A stretch of 64,000 bases of DNA. Source: Blasia pusilla (Eukaryota; Marchantiophyta; Marchantiopsida; Blasiales). Under the pieces are notes generated by a model. It made no database searches and had not been told where the DNA came from. It worked only from the letters and a program-made list of their open reading frames with translations. Made by a program: the position numbers and the translations under genes. This document shows positions 22,867 to 33,086 of the stretch, one piece after another (the first letter of the stretch is position 1; the number at the start of each line of letters is the position of its first letter). The stretch is from NCBI GenBank assembly GCA_050084515.1, contig CM114272.1:17050001-17114000 (forward strand). Direction: 5' to 3'.

Positions 22867-23918
22867 ATGGAGACTTGGGAGCGAGATATGGGTCCTAAGT
22901 TGACAGGAGGAGAGCGGTGCCGAATACATCAGTTACTCAGGAGTTATAGGAGCTGCTTTGCGTTTAGCATGGAGGATTTGGGTATGCTGAAGGGATGGGG
23001 GATCCGCATTGAGTTGTCGAGTGATACGCCGATCTTCCGAAGACCCTACAGGTATAGTGATATGGAGAGGGCTCTGATTCAGAGTAGGAGCCAGGACTTG
23101 GTCGGAGCAAGACTAGTGGAGATGTCTCATGGAGAGTATGCCTTTGCCACTGTCATGCCCGCCAAGAAGGATGTGCATGGCAATTGGATGGATAGGCGGA
23201 TGTGTGGGGATTACCGACCTATCAATCGGCAACGAAGTCTGATAGGTATGCCATGCCCACCCTTGAGGAGATCTTTGATGCGATTGGTCACGCAAAGGTC
23301 TTCAGTTCATTGGATTTACGAGCCGGATACCATCACTTGCCTATGAGATTGGAGAACAGGCAGAAGACGGCATTTTGGGGCATCAATCCTCATGCGAAGG
23401 ATTGTTTGTACTAGTGGCGGTTCTTACCATTTGGGTTAAAGAACGCCCCGGCTGAGTTTCAACAGGTCATGAATAGGATCTTGGCTGGTCTGGATTTTGC
23501 TAGGTGTTATATTGATGACATCGTAGTCTTTAGCACCACGGTTGAGGAGCATGAGCGCCATTTAGAGGAGGTGTTTCGACGATTGCAATTACATGGGCTG
23601 AAGCTATATCCAGGCAAGTGCAAGTTCTTCTACAACCAGATTGAGTACTTGGGTCATACGATATACCTAGGGGGCCTTGGTATTCAGCAGACAAAGGAAG
23701 AGGCTATCTCACGCATTCCTTGCCCTACAGATGTGAGCCGTGTTCGCCCATTCATGGGATTGGCGAACTTCTATCGGCGATACGTCAAGGGATTCAGTTC
23801 GATTGCGAAGCCGCTCACCTTGCTGACCAAGGTGGATCACAAGAGGCACTGGGAGGATGAGCATGAGCAAGCATTTCAGTTGCTCAAAGACAGGTTGACA
23901 GGTCCGCGCCCATCTTGA
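22867..23918 (+). pseudogene. gypsy reverse transcriptase, copy 1
   Basis: Copies the RNA template into DNA. The N-terminal part reads GERCRIHQLLRSYRSCFAF, IRIELSSDTPIFRRPYRYSD and RRMCGDYRPINRQ. A frameshift near 23230 moves the reading to KSDRYAMPTLEEIFDAIGHA, KVFSSLDLRAGYHHLPM, then after a stop RFLPFGLKNAPAEFQQVMN, CYIDDIVVFS (catalytic YxDD), GLKLYPGKCKFF, IEYLGH and FMGLANFYRRYVKGFSSIA. All standard gypsy RT blocks are present. The stop (TAG at 23412) follows DCLY, where copy 2 has CFYQ and then a stop as well. Copy 2 is 60701-59690 on the minus strand. Confidence 0.85.
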
Positions 23919-23929
23919 GGAGACCGATC

Positions 23930-24270
23930 ACGGGACGTCCTTTCTAGTTGCACACAGATTGGAGCATGTTGGAGCTTGGAGCGGTGCTCACCCAACATGA
24001 TGATGAGGGTAGAGAGTTCATGGTGGCTTACGCGAGCCGCTCAAACAACGTTGTAGAGGCAAAGTACTCCTCATATGAGGGTGAGTGCTTGGCTGCGGTG
24101 TGGGCTGTCGCGCATTGTAGGTGTTACTTATTTGGCAACCCCTTTACCATTTCCAGTGATTATCAACCACTGAAGTGGTTGATGGATTTTGACAAGCTTA
24201 CAGGGAAGCTTGCGAGATGGGCTCTGTTGTTGCAAGAGTATGATTTGCAGGTGGTTCATAACTTGGGATG
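23930..24270 (+). pseudogene. gypsy RNase H, truncated
   Basis: Degrades RNA in the RNA-DNA hybrid. HTDWSMLELGAVLTQ carries the first Asp, EAKYSSYEGECLAAVWAVAH the Glu, and TISSDYQPLKWLMDFDKLTG the next Asp (normally TDHQPL). The domain stops after QVVHNLG, and the frame goes straight into the start of the integrase zinc finger. Copy 2 keeps the intervening RPDRLNQDADGLSR tail and a spacer, so copy 1 has an internal deletion here. Confidence 0.8.
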
Positions 24271-25350
24271 CTCAACCACGAGGAGGTGGGTCACTTTGGG
24301 GTGAAGCGGACGTACAACTTGCTCCAGATTCAGTATTGGCGGTGAGGCATGCAGACTGACGTTCAACAGTTTGTTGCTAGGTGCATGGTGTGTGATCGGG
24401 TCGGAGCATCGTTCAATGCTCCGACTCCATAGTTGCATCCATTACCGATCATGGGCTTAGGGTATAGATGGAGTTTGGATTTTGCAGGACCTTTGCCTAT
24501 GACAGAGCGTCATAGTCGTTATGTGTTGGTGATGGTCGAGCACTTCTCGAAGTGGATCGAGTTGGTTGATTTTCCTGATAAAGCAAGTGAGGGAGTAGCT
24601 TATGCCTTCCTTGATAGAGTGTTGAGGAGTCATTATGGCACACCGGTTGAGGTATTGACAAACCAAGGTACCGAATTTCACGGTGAGTTCCAGACCTTGT
24701 GTGATCAGGCGCTGATCGACCACCGCACAACTTTGCGAGATCATCCCGAGGCGGATGGATTAGCGAAGAGAGTTGTGCACACGGTGAAGAGGAGTTTACG
24801 TAAGTATGGCTTGCAAAGAGGTCACCTAGGAGATTAGGACCTCTAGTTTCGCTGGTTGGCAATGGGATATAGATTCAGAGGCAGACATCTTAGCATCTTT
24901 TTCACCGTACTCGCTACTTTATGGCCGAGAGCCAGATTTACCTACGGCCATTCGCCGAGATGCTGGTGAGTTGATGGACCTTGATGACCCAGATGTATGG
25001 ATACGAGCATGTTCTCAGAGGGCTGAATTTTTTCGGAAAGAGTGATGCCCGTGGCGTTCGAGAACTTGGCGATTGCGTAGCATAGGGATACATTGAGGTA
25101 TGCAACTATTCGTGGTGATTATCGACCAACTATCTAGAGGTTTCATCAAGGAGATTATGTCTACTTGCAGCAGATGGCACCGACGACGTTGGATGTGACT
25201 GCAGGGCGCACTATCCTGAGAGTGCGTGACGTTTTGCCATCTGGTGTACTCTTGCTGGAGGGACACGATGGTATGGTATGGAAGGACCATGTGCGTAATT
25301 GTGCGCCATGTCACCTTCCTAACATTGATGGTACAGTAGATCCGAGCTTA
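24271..25350 (+). pseudogene. gypsy integrase with zinc finger, catalytic core and C-terminal domain
   Basis: Joins the new DNA copy to the chromosome. The HHCC finger is HEEVGHFGVKRTYNLLQ with CMVCDRV at about 24390. The core has YRWSLDFAGPLP (first Asp), VMVEHFSKWIELVDFPDKA, VLTNQGTEFHGEF (second catalytic Asp changed to Asn by G-to-A) and HPEADGLAKRVVHTVKRSL (Glu). The frame is broken at 24834. The C-terminal part reads GDYVYLQQMAPTTLDVTAGR, TILRVRDVLPSGVLLLEG and VWKDHVRNCAPCHLP. It continues without a stop into the PHD finger. Copy 2 (58929-57770, minus) keeps LTDQG, so the Asn is private to copy 1. Confidence 0.85.
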
Positions 25351-25374
25351 GCAGTAGTTCTTGTAGGCTTGCAT

Positions 25375-25515
25375 TGTATGTTGTGTGGTTCTGCCCGTTG
25401 TGCGGCCACGATGCTAGTATGTGATGGATGTTCGAGAGGTTGGCATATGGCATGCCTAACGCCACCTCTCACTAGGGTTCCTCGGGGACGATGGATGTGT
25501 CCCAGATGTACATAG
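25375..25515 (+). pseudogene. PHD finger at the end of the gypsy polyprotein
   Basis: PHD fingers are two-zinc modules that read histone tails, often H3K4 state. The eight ligands are complete: C-x2-C-x11-C-x2-C-x4-H-x2-C-x14-C-x2-C, with typical surroundings (CMLC, MLVCDGCSRGWHMACL, TPPLTRVPRGRWMCPRC). It lies in the same open frame as the integrase C-terminal domain, 20 residues after VRNCAPCHLP, and ends three bases before the stop at 25513. The minus-strand copy at about 57785-57660 has the same module in the same place. A role in choosing integration sites is likely by analogy with integrase chromodomains (inference). Confidence 0.9.
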
Positions 25516-25692
25516 AGGAGATACTAGGTAGGTTTTGATTCCGACTTTTTTTGTGACATGGATGACATGAAGGCGGATAACGATGGGGCCACATGAGCAC
25601 CCGACCTTTATGCTCTTAGCGTCCTAGAGATGTATGTCATGGTAGGTAGGTATAGATGGCTATCTGGAGTTAGAGGGACCTAACCACCAGCT

Positions 25693-25895
25693 AGGGGGGC
25701 AATTGGAGATATTTTAGTACTTCTTGTCTCGTTGTTTGGATGCCATGAGTTAGCATGGGATCGTGCGTGTTTGTGTGTGTGTTCGGTGACAACGATGTAT
25801 GTTGTGTAGTGATGTGTATGCGCACGACACACCTTAGAGATGCATCTCTAAGGCGTCTTCATTTCTAAGGCATGGTGGATTCATGAACAAAAAAA
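25693..25895 (+). repeat. polypurine tract and partial 3' LTR of the gypsy element
   Basis: The purine run AGGGGGGC at about 25693 matches the run next to the LTR of copy 2 (GCTAGGGGGCGATTC). The LTR-like piece then runs from about 25704 and shares GATGTATGTTGTGTAGTGAT and TATGCGCACGACA with the copy 2 LTR. It ends near an A-run at 25888-25898, so it is truncated. A perfect 22-base palindrome lies at 25832-25853. Confidence 0.6.
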
Positions 25896-26509
25896 AAAGC
25901 ATATTGGGCACATAGCATCGGAGTTGACAACAGAGCCTAAGACTAGCTCTTCTTTTTAGCATAGCCACAGAAATCTATGCCCTAGGAATGATTATGAAAA
26001 TTTTGAAGTATGATATACAACCTTGTTGTAGGAGATGCATACGTGAATGTTAGATGGACTTATTTGGAAAGGATTCAAAAGCGAGCATTAGCTCGAACCC
26101 CTCTAAGTGCAAAAGCCTAGAGTATCTTATTGCAAATATAAGAGCAAATGCAAAAATATTAGGTGTAGACAATTTAGATTGGGGATTAAGACCATCTACA
26201 TTTGCTCGTTGAATGAATGGTAATGGGCTTTTTCTAACCACAATAGTGTGACTATAAATCCTCTTGAAGATTATATGCTTTTCAAAAGAAATATAGGACA
26301 TGATTGAAAAATATGAATCTATTGTGTGTCATTGTATCACTCTTATTGAAATCTTTTTTTAACGACCTTTTCTTTCTAGATTTTGATAGAAGCCAAATTG
26401 AAGATGGAGTTGCCACCTCGTGAAGATCCTTGTTCTCACCAGGTAAAGGGGGGACGTAAGAGGGGAAGAACCCCATGATACATCGAAATAGCCAACGCCT
26501 ACGAAGGTA
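25896..26509. other. no feature recognised
   Basis: Unassigned DNA between the truncated LTR and a small open frame. Open frames on the minus strand have no recognisable similarity. Confidence 0.35.
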
Positions 26510-26874
26510 AAGAAGAAGGCAATCTCACTATTTATCGCCAGAGATGAATTGAAGCGCACTTGGACAATGCCTTTAGCCCATATATTCTTCAAGTAGAGTT
26601 CAAGAAGTTGCGGCTCAAGTGGACAAATCATGCGATTGATGAATTTGCAAGGAAAGTAGAAGAAGATGAGTGGAAGAAGGATTGGGCCTTGTTCAATGGC
26701 CTTGCAAGTTATGAAGATCTCTCGACAAAGAAGAGGAAGGTAGTGAGCAAGATATTCGCGGAGTTGATGAAGGGCATGGAGATTCATTATAGTGATGTGG
26801 AGGACGGGTCTTTGAGAAGAGATAAGAGACCGAGAGCACAAGATGAAATATTCCCACGGATGCAGTCAAAATGA
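26510..26874 (+). CDS. hypothetical charged helical ORF, possibly partial
   Basis: An open frame reads AHLDNAFSPYILQVEFKKLR, LKWTNHAIDEFARKVEEDEW, KKDWALFNGLASYEDLSTKK and ends DEIFPRMQSK. The composition (Lys/Glu/Asp, few odd residues) looks coding. I do not recognise it. A stop precedes the H in this frame, so the start is uncertain. It lies just left of the CACTA terminus at 27059 and could be host sequence interrupted by that element or part of another transposon. Confidence 0.3.
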
Positions 26875-27058
26875 TAAAGGGTTGAATGATACTCCGCCAA
26901 ACTTTGGAAGTCTGGGCCTATACCCACAACATGAACATCAACCATCATCTCCTCGGTCGGATGGAGGAGAGCAAGGAGTAGTTCTACCACGATGAGAGTC
27001 ATCAAGCCAAGACCAGCCACTAGAAGAAATTCATGATTTTTATGACTAGGATCCAAAT

Positions 27059-27430
27059 GACACTAGTACAAAAACCCCCTCTGGATGACTTAGAAAAATG
27101 ACTAGATGTTACTCAAACCGGGCCTGTGTGACTTAGTAATTACTTAACCAGACTCTAGTCATAAAAATTACTCCTAGTCGTATAAGTTGTTACTAAAATC
27201 GAGGGTAGTGATATTTGAGTGTCTTTTTTGTTACTTAACATAGTCACTAAATATGACTTCGCCTAGTCATTTTGTATGACTAGGTGAAGTCATAAGAAAT
27301 GACTAGACGAGTCATTAATAATGATTAGGCGAGTCATTAACTATGACTACTCAGAGTAATAAATAATGACTTCATGCATCATAAGAGAATGACTAAGTCA
27401 TTAAAATGACTTTTCCATGTCATTTACAAT
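27059..27430 (+). mobile_element. CACTA (En/Spm) terminus with sub-terminal repeats
   Basis: CACTAGTACAAAAACCCCCT at 27059 is a typical CACTA terminal inverted repeat start. It is followed by dense short repeats of the type TGACTAGGCGAGTCATT in both orientations up to about 27420, as expected of sub-terminal repeats that bind the transposase. The matching right terminus ending in TAGTG was not found, so the element is incomplete or rearranged. The preceding TGA would be the target-site triplet. Confidence 0.7.
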
Positions 27431-27810
27431 CCTATTCACCGACAATATCCAAATAACTAAACCATGAATTATGCATTACACATTGCTTTATTGCTGACAG
27501 AAATGTGTACTTGAAATTGGCATTTTAGTCCATTTTGTATCCATGAATATGAATTACTCCTTCCTACCTATCCTCCCTACACCTATCACTACTACTCTTA
27601 CATCCATGCAATGGAGATGCGATTATGTATCTGTTGTACAATCCTAATGCTACCAACATCGTATGAAAGCATGCAAGCATATTACTCATTTACCAACCCA
27701 TCCTCTACTTATGAGTACAAAAGTTACAAGTATATGGAGATTGCCACACTCAAGAGGGATGTCAAAGGGAAGGTTTACTCAAAAATTTTATACACAAAGC
27801 AAAGGTGCCC

Positions 27811-28320
27811 CTATTTCTGAGAAGGTATAACAAGATGAGAGGGCCATAACACTACACTATCAATGGCATCTCCAACATAAATTTGCGGTGGATCGTCAGC
27901 CATATTTGGAAATGGAAATACATATTTCTTCTTGCAGACCTCTCTCAAATGGAGAACAGAATGCCCATCTGGAATGTCACGTCCATGGAAAGTAGAACAA
28001 CCATCATGCAAGCTGCCATAACCTACAACCACAGAGGGGTTCTCACTGCTGCAACGGAGGCACAACAAATTTCAACACTGGCTTGGTAGCCTCTCGGGTC
28101 CTCTTCCTGAATTTTACTCTTCTCACCACCATTGGCTTTTGTAGAAGATCCAACTGATCCAACTCCATGGATCCACCACTCCCCAACACCCCTGCACTAT
28201 CCTCATTCTCCTGTGAAAATACCGTGGCCTCCAAATTGCATCTCCGCGATGTCCTCACTTGGCGTTTGCCTACAACGGCTAGGGCCTCATCTGTGCTCTC
28301 TACAATCACAATCAACAAGA
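27811..28320 (-). pseudogene. CACTA TNP1-type protein, C-terminal domain
   Basis: Reads PVLKFVVPPLQQ, then after a frameshift NPSVVVGYGSLHDGCSTFHG, DIPDGHSVLHLREVCKKKY, FPFPNMADDPPQIYVGDAI and DSVVLWPSHLVI. The closing block (VAYG, HG, LPFP, DAxGxxxxWPSxLV) is the TNP1/En-Spm accessory-protein domain found in plant CACTA elements. The upstream half (RRVKFRKRTREATKPVL) is basic. It is probably the 3' exon of the protein that begins around 29846 on this strand. One shift near 28050 disables it. Confidence 0.6.
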
Positions 28321-28394
28321 ACGTCTCACTACCCTTTCAAATAGATCATGATTTTCAGCAACTTCAAAGTAAAATGCACAACATCATTCTAAAC

Positions 28395-28916
28395 TCACAT
28401 ACTTGAACTCAAAGGGTCACCCGCAAACACAGTAGCTTTAACCTCTCTTGTGCCTCCCTTTTTCTTTGGACCAGTTGATGCAATGCCAACATCTGTATCT
28501 AGTCCTCTTACTGTATGAACACCCTTGGCAACCTGTGGAAGAACTGGAGGCAAAGGCACAATAGTAACCAACTCTGGAGAGGGTGCACCCTCCCTTGAAG
28601 GTGGTCCGCTGATTGGGTGAGGAGAGGATACACTCAATGGCATAGAGGCAAGTGCTCCACTAGGAGCAAGGTCTCGATCACTAACTCCATGAGGAGAGGA
28701 TACAACTCTTGGATTTTCCGATCTCTCCTTAGAACCCCTTATGTCCTCATGGTCCCTTCTCAAGCTCATGGAAATCAATTCCATCAACTTTGTGAAGTTC
28801 TCTTGTTGATTAGCAACAAAAGTCTTTATGCTTGCCTCTAGCACGTCCATGCTATTGGAGAATGCATCCATGTGATCAATTATGTAAGTCACAGACTCGG
28901 GAAAAAACTCCTCCAT
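28395..28916 (-). pseudogene. central part of the CACTA accessory protein
   Basis: An open minus-strand frame of 173 codons reads MEEFFPESVTYIIDHMDAFS, a helical stretch with LEASIKTFVANQQENFTKLM, then a Pro/Ser-rich linker and GPKKKGGTREVKATVFAG. It lies in the same orientation between the Transposase_24-like part (29846-28960) and the TNP1-like part (28320-27811), and is probably an exon linking them. No domain is recognised on its own. Confidence 0.45.
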
Positions 28917-28959
28917 AGACTCTAATCGGGCAGAGATCTCTTTCAGCTCAGATGTTCCT

Positions 28960-29846
28960 GGCGCCTTAAATACAAGACCTGGATCTCAGTCTATATCAAC
29001 ATGCATGTGCTAGAAATACACTAGATTCATCTCTACTCTAAAGCAACCATATGCTCATACTTTCTTTGATAGTGTACTTGTACCATAACTTCTTTGGTTC
29101 TTTGCCTCCTCATGCACCTGCGCCTTAGTAGGGGTTTGCCCCTTCTCTTTTCTCTACAACACATGTAACATCGACCAAGTTCAGTCTACCAAACACCAAT
29201 TGCCAAACTATATGCATGGTGGGAATAGAAATTAAAGATGGGTCCTTCAATATTATTCATACCAGACGTTCTGCAATTGGTGCATTCCCTTTTCTTCCGG
29301 CAGGGTTTGGATTGGTCACCGCTGCCCCTGCGTTGGACATCTGCTCACTCTTTGTCTTTGCACTCTCGCTCATGAAGTGCATAAGTAATCTCCCCCATTG
29401 GTTGGGGTCTACATGAGGTGGTGGGGCCACTTTCTTGCCTCCTCCACCTTCTTTCTATGTCTGACGCAATCTAAATCTCTCCGTCTTGAGTATTCGTTGT
29501 GCATATTCCTCCAAACATGGAATAGCCACTCCATTGCCATTGTTTCCAACATACTCCCATCTAGCAAAAATATCACTCAACACCGAATTCCAATCCCATG
29601 AGTGTTGGTCTGAAAAATTCACAATATTCCCAAGCAGGTGACTTTTCCCTCCCTCCAAGTAAGGGGGTCCCATCTTGCATGTAAATTCCCAGGGGAATTA
29701 TATAGACTATCTAAGTTGTACCCATCAGAGCATGGATCCACTGGATCCGGGATCTGCAACACGTGGAAGTTGTGCTCAGGCCTTACAAAGCAAAAGAAAA
29801 ATGAGTGGTCCATCTGTAACAAGCAGGTAAAAAATAATGTCAGCAA
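28960..29846 (-). pseudogene. Transposase_24-type (Ptta/En/Spm) domain
   Basis: Minus-strand reading: DPVDPCSDGYNLDSLYNSPG, LHARWDPLTWREGKVTCLG, a shift, then NIVNFSDQHSWDWNSVLSDI, FARWEYVGNNGNGVAIPCLE, RLRQT, HVDPNQWGRLLMHFMSESAK, and KGQTPTKAQVHEEAKNQRSY. This pattern (W..L..HF.S...K..S plus a PT..E.....K segment) is the plant transposase family found with CACTA elements. It would be a DNA-binding accessory protein. No TNP2-type catalytic DDE transposase was found nearby, so this is not an autonomous element. Confidence 0.55.
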
Positions 29847-29889
29847 AAAGAAAAAGCTAGCAGACCGCTAGTATACTCTCCATAAACTG

Positions 29890-30405
29890 ACACAATGTGC
29901 AGATTGTCGGGATCCGACGGGTTGCTTTTCAACCCGTCATACTAGTCCATAGTAATTACCAACTCGTCCAAAATGGGCCAATAGGCATGACAAAATAGCA
30001 ACTTTTCGGAGTCCGACGGGTTGTCTTACAACTCTAAGACCCCTTTTTGGCCATGAGCAACCCGTCGAAAGCTGACAGGTTGCTCATCTTGCTAGACACA
30101 AGCTCCACCGTTTCGAGTGCGATGGTTGGCTTACAACTGAATATAATTGTTCACAGTTGAGTTCCTAATATAAGAGAAACCCGTCGCTTTCAGACGGGTT
30201 GCATCACTACAGAAACATGGAAAAGCAGTGCTACTTGCAACCCGTCGGGTTCCGACGGGTTGTAGTCTATGGAGACTCTGATACTAAGAATTTGCAACCC
30301 GTTGCTTTCAAATGGATTGCAACACCGTCAGACACAAGTTGTTGGGATCCAACGGGTTTCGTGCACATATGCAACCCGTCGGAGCCTTACGGGTTGAATT
30401 TCTGT
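29890..30405. repeat. cluster of palindromic ACCCGTCGG repeats (CACTA-like sub-terminal DNA)
   Basis: At least six copies of a self-complementary unit built from GCAACCCGTCGG and CCGACGGGTTGC occur in about 500 bases, for example around 29915, 30015, 30060, 30185, 30240 and 30375. Such arrays are typical of CACTA sub-terminal regions. The motif differs from the TGACTAG repeats at 27.1-27.4 kb, so this cluster belongs to another CACTA family or a nested element. Confidence 0.55.
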
Positions 30406-30409
30406 TAAA

Positions 30410-31540
30410 CTAAATTCGTTGAATAAGAGAACTTACCCAGATTTGACTCGTCGCCGATCGGAGTGGGTACTCATTTTTAATTACCCATGATTGCGCCGTC
30501 CTCCACTTCAGCGATCTCTTCACGCACTGAAGGTTGAAGAGCTCATCTTCACTCCCTCCAGTGAGAACCAAGAAACAACCCCTGTCACTCAGATACGCGT
30601 CGGCAAAAAGAGAATAATAGCGCGATCTGGTCGTACGAAAGTGGGACATTCCAGTCTAGGACAATGTCAAACGGATTGTTGTCCCACAAGCGAAAACCCA
30701 CAAGGAAAATCCGCAATGAGGAGGTCCACCGCCACCTCCTCAACAACCCAATGCACCGTCCAAGGGGCATGCCCATTTCAAAGGAGTTTTCGTCCCAACA
30801 CGGTCAACTTGTTGATGGCAGGTGTTGACTTGTGAGAAATGAAACTCTGCAGCACATCGACAAGATGAGTTAAGTGAACAAGGAAATTTGTCTTGGTGGT
30901 TGTTTTCGTATGCTTGCCCAAGGATGATGGAGTATATTCCACATCCTTATCTCCTCCCTCGGATGAACCAAGCGCCTCCTGCTTCCACTTCTCCCGAGTC
31001 TGATGTCGGCTTGTGGGAGTCTCTGTTACCTCAGACTCCAAAGGAGTTTTCTTGGACGAGGACCTGGTCCGGCCCTCTCGCCCTGCTCACCAAGACAATT
31101 TTGCCTCTCACCTTGAGGACTCAGCCTATTTTCTGGAAGACTCCGCCTCAGAATTCCTCAATCCCCTCGTCTTCCTCAAACGCGCTGTGGATTTGTCTTT
31201 GGTGGTGACGACCTTGCCCACCAACTCCATTGTCTCGAGGGCTCCTCCACATCTCCTTCGGAAAAATTGTTAGGTTGCACGAAGTTCGGAATGTCATCCC
31301 TATTTGCGACCACTGCATCATACACCACACGTAGATTTTTTCTGTAACGTCCTCTGGGTCGTTGAAGTCCAACCATATTGGACAATTGTTAACCTCCCAA
31401 TCGGACATGCCTTGTCCCATCTCCATGTCGTACATGGAGAATGCCTCTTCATCAGGCGGAGAAGCCCACAATCTGCAGGCTGCCGGTAATTTTTGCCAGG
31501 TTCCTGCATTCTTAAAATTGATGAGGTACATGTACACCAT
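30410..31540 (-). pseudogene. unassigned coding-like remnants with a splice donor
   Basis: I do not recognise the product. On the minus strand, 31540-31148 is open and includes DMEMGQGMSDWEVNNCPIW, DFNDPEDVTEKIYVWCMMQW and an acidic FEEDEGIEEF end. 30649-30440 is open (YYSLFADAYLSDRGCFLVL, CVKRSLKWRTAQSWVIKNEY) and ends at a good GTAAGT donor near 30437. Between them the frame is broken by several stops. The donor would splice across the palindromic cluster at 29890-30405, so this may be the 5' part of the CACTA-associated gene or a captured host gene. Confidence 0.35.
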
Positions 31541-31599
31541 CCGCTATGCAGCTCTTTGTCGAGATGACTCGGCAAGCCATGAAAAAGTTGTGATTTTGA

Positions 31600-33086
31600 T
31601 GATATCATAGCAATCACTCCTCCAAGACTTTATGCTATCTATTGCGACTAATTGTAGGATTCATGGACCATATGGAATACTCAATCCAAAGGCTTTTGCA
31701 GTCATGACTTTAGGAGTTACTGATAGATATTACTGATTATTGAACTAAGTAACTACATATCATTTTGAATATGAGTTCAGAATTTTACATAACTCTTTTT
31801 TAGACTATATATGCTGACCATTTCATGAACGTTGTATGAATCTAATCTTGAGTTTATTTGTATATTTTACTCAAGATTTTGTTGGAATATTATATAGATC
31901 CTATAATCATCCTGTATAATCCTATATCCTATTACCCAAACATTATTTTAGGTAAGAAAGAATGGAAAACATTCGAATAATCATTGGATTGTATCATATA
32001 CTTCTATGTTATGCACTCTCTTTGATTCTCAAACCAAATTGGAGATTATCAAAATTATGTAGGTAATGAAGAAAAATTATAAATATGTAGAAATAAAGAT
32101 ATTAAAAGGACCCTATGCAATACCATTTAAGGTAATATTATCCAACCAATAAAATACTTCAACTAGCATATAAGAGAATGTTTTTATAAGACAACATAAT
32201 CTTTGGAGAAATGTTAATATTTGGCAAGGTTAGGTAGAATTCAAAATGGAAGATTCCATGTACATACCAGCCCATTCCTACACTTGGGGAGTTGGAAAAT
32301 TTGTGTTACCTTTTTCCATGCTTGGAAAAAGGTGGAAGAGTCGAAGAGGTGGGAGGGGCACATTGTCAACACGATGGATGAAGGTCTAGGCAAGGTAGCT
32401 AGGGTAGCAAGAGTGGACGTAGATGGATGGGGAGTTGTGAATCTATTGACAATGCCTTGTAGCGATTTTGAACATACCATTTACGATTCCAACCTGTTTA
32501 ACATGAGATTATCGAAGAGACCCGGAAGCTCAAGTGGACATGGATATTTTTCGAAGCTCAAGAGTTAAAAAACAATGGTTTGAAATAAAGCTCATGGGGG
32601 AAATTATTTAGGAACAAAGCTCTCCTTTCCGACACTTGATCAAGACTCGTGCCCAAAAATTTAAGAGATTCGACAAAAAAAAGTAGCTGTACATATCCGA
32701 TTTGTGTATCAAATGTTGCACGGGAATATAGGTGTTTGGGGCCTAATTGGCAATCTTCGCTCCACAGATGAGAATGTCCATGGGGTGTTGAAATTGAAGC
32801 ACGAGCAAGAAATTTGTTTCTTCCTATTGGGCTGAATTGGTGCGGTAGCAAGGGGTACAAATTTCCAACACCAAACGAAAGAGCTTACGGAGAAAAATTT
32901 CAAGAATATACATCAGCTTGACAAACGATAACGTGCATGGATGTAGTACCATTACATGACACAAATTACTTGGAGAAGTCCAAATTCACACCAAATTTAC
33001 CCACGAGAAAACATGCAACTTCGCACCAGATTTACACACTAGCACCTCCTAGGAGTTTTACATCACACAAGGAACTCCTAGGCGTT
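31600..33086. other. AT-rich spacer, nothing recognised
   Basis: About 1.5 kb without supported genes. A 115-codon plus-strand frame at 32221-32568 has a plausible composition but no recognisable similarity and no context, so I do not call it. Confidence 0.4.

Larger units (their letters stand above)
19290..25895 (+). mobile_element. Ty3/gypsy retrotransposon with DNA methyltransferase and PHD finger, copy 1
   Basis: The order on the plus strand is gag with zinc knuckles, aspartic protease, cytosine-5 DNA methyltransferase, reverse transcriptase, RNase H, integrase (zinc finger, core, C-terminal domain), PHD finger, polypurine tract (about 25693) and a partial 3' LTR. RT-RH-IN order places it in Ty3/gypsy. 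The coding region has stops and frameshifts, and the RNase H-to-integrase linker is deleted at about 24260-24270, so this copy is dead. No 5' LTR was found. A second copy (minus strand, 60920-56835) shares RT to PHD and the LTR, and a third relic lies at 15060-15930. It has no chromodomain; the PHD finger takes the place a chromodomain has in chromoviruses. Confidence 0.85.

Noticed and set aside
30205-30225. CACTACAGAAACATGG as a second CACTA terminus
   Set aside because: The same palindromic repeats continue on both sides, so it does not mark an element edge; no matching inverted end was found.
32221-32568. 115-codon plus-strand open frame
   Set aside because: Plausible composition but no similarity, no splice or promoter context, and surrounded by AT-rich spacer.
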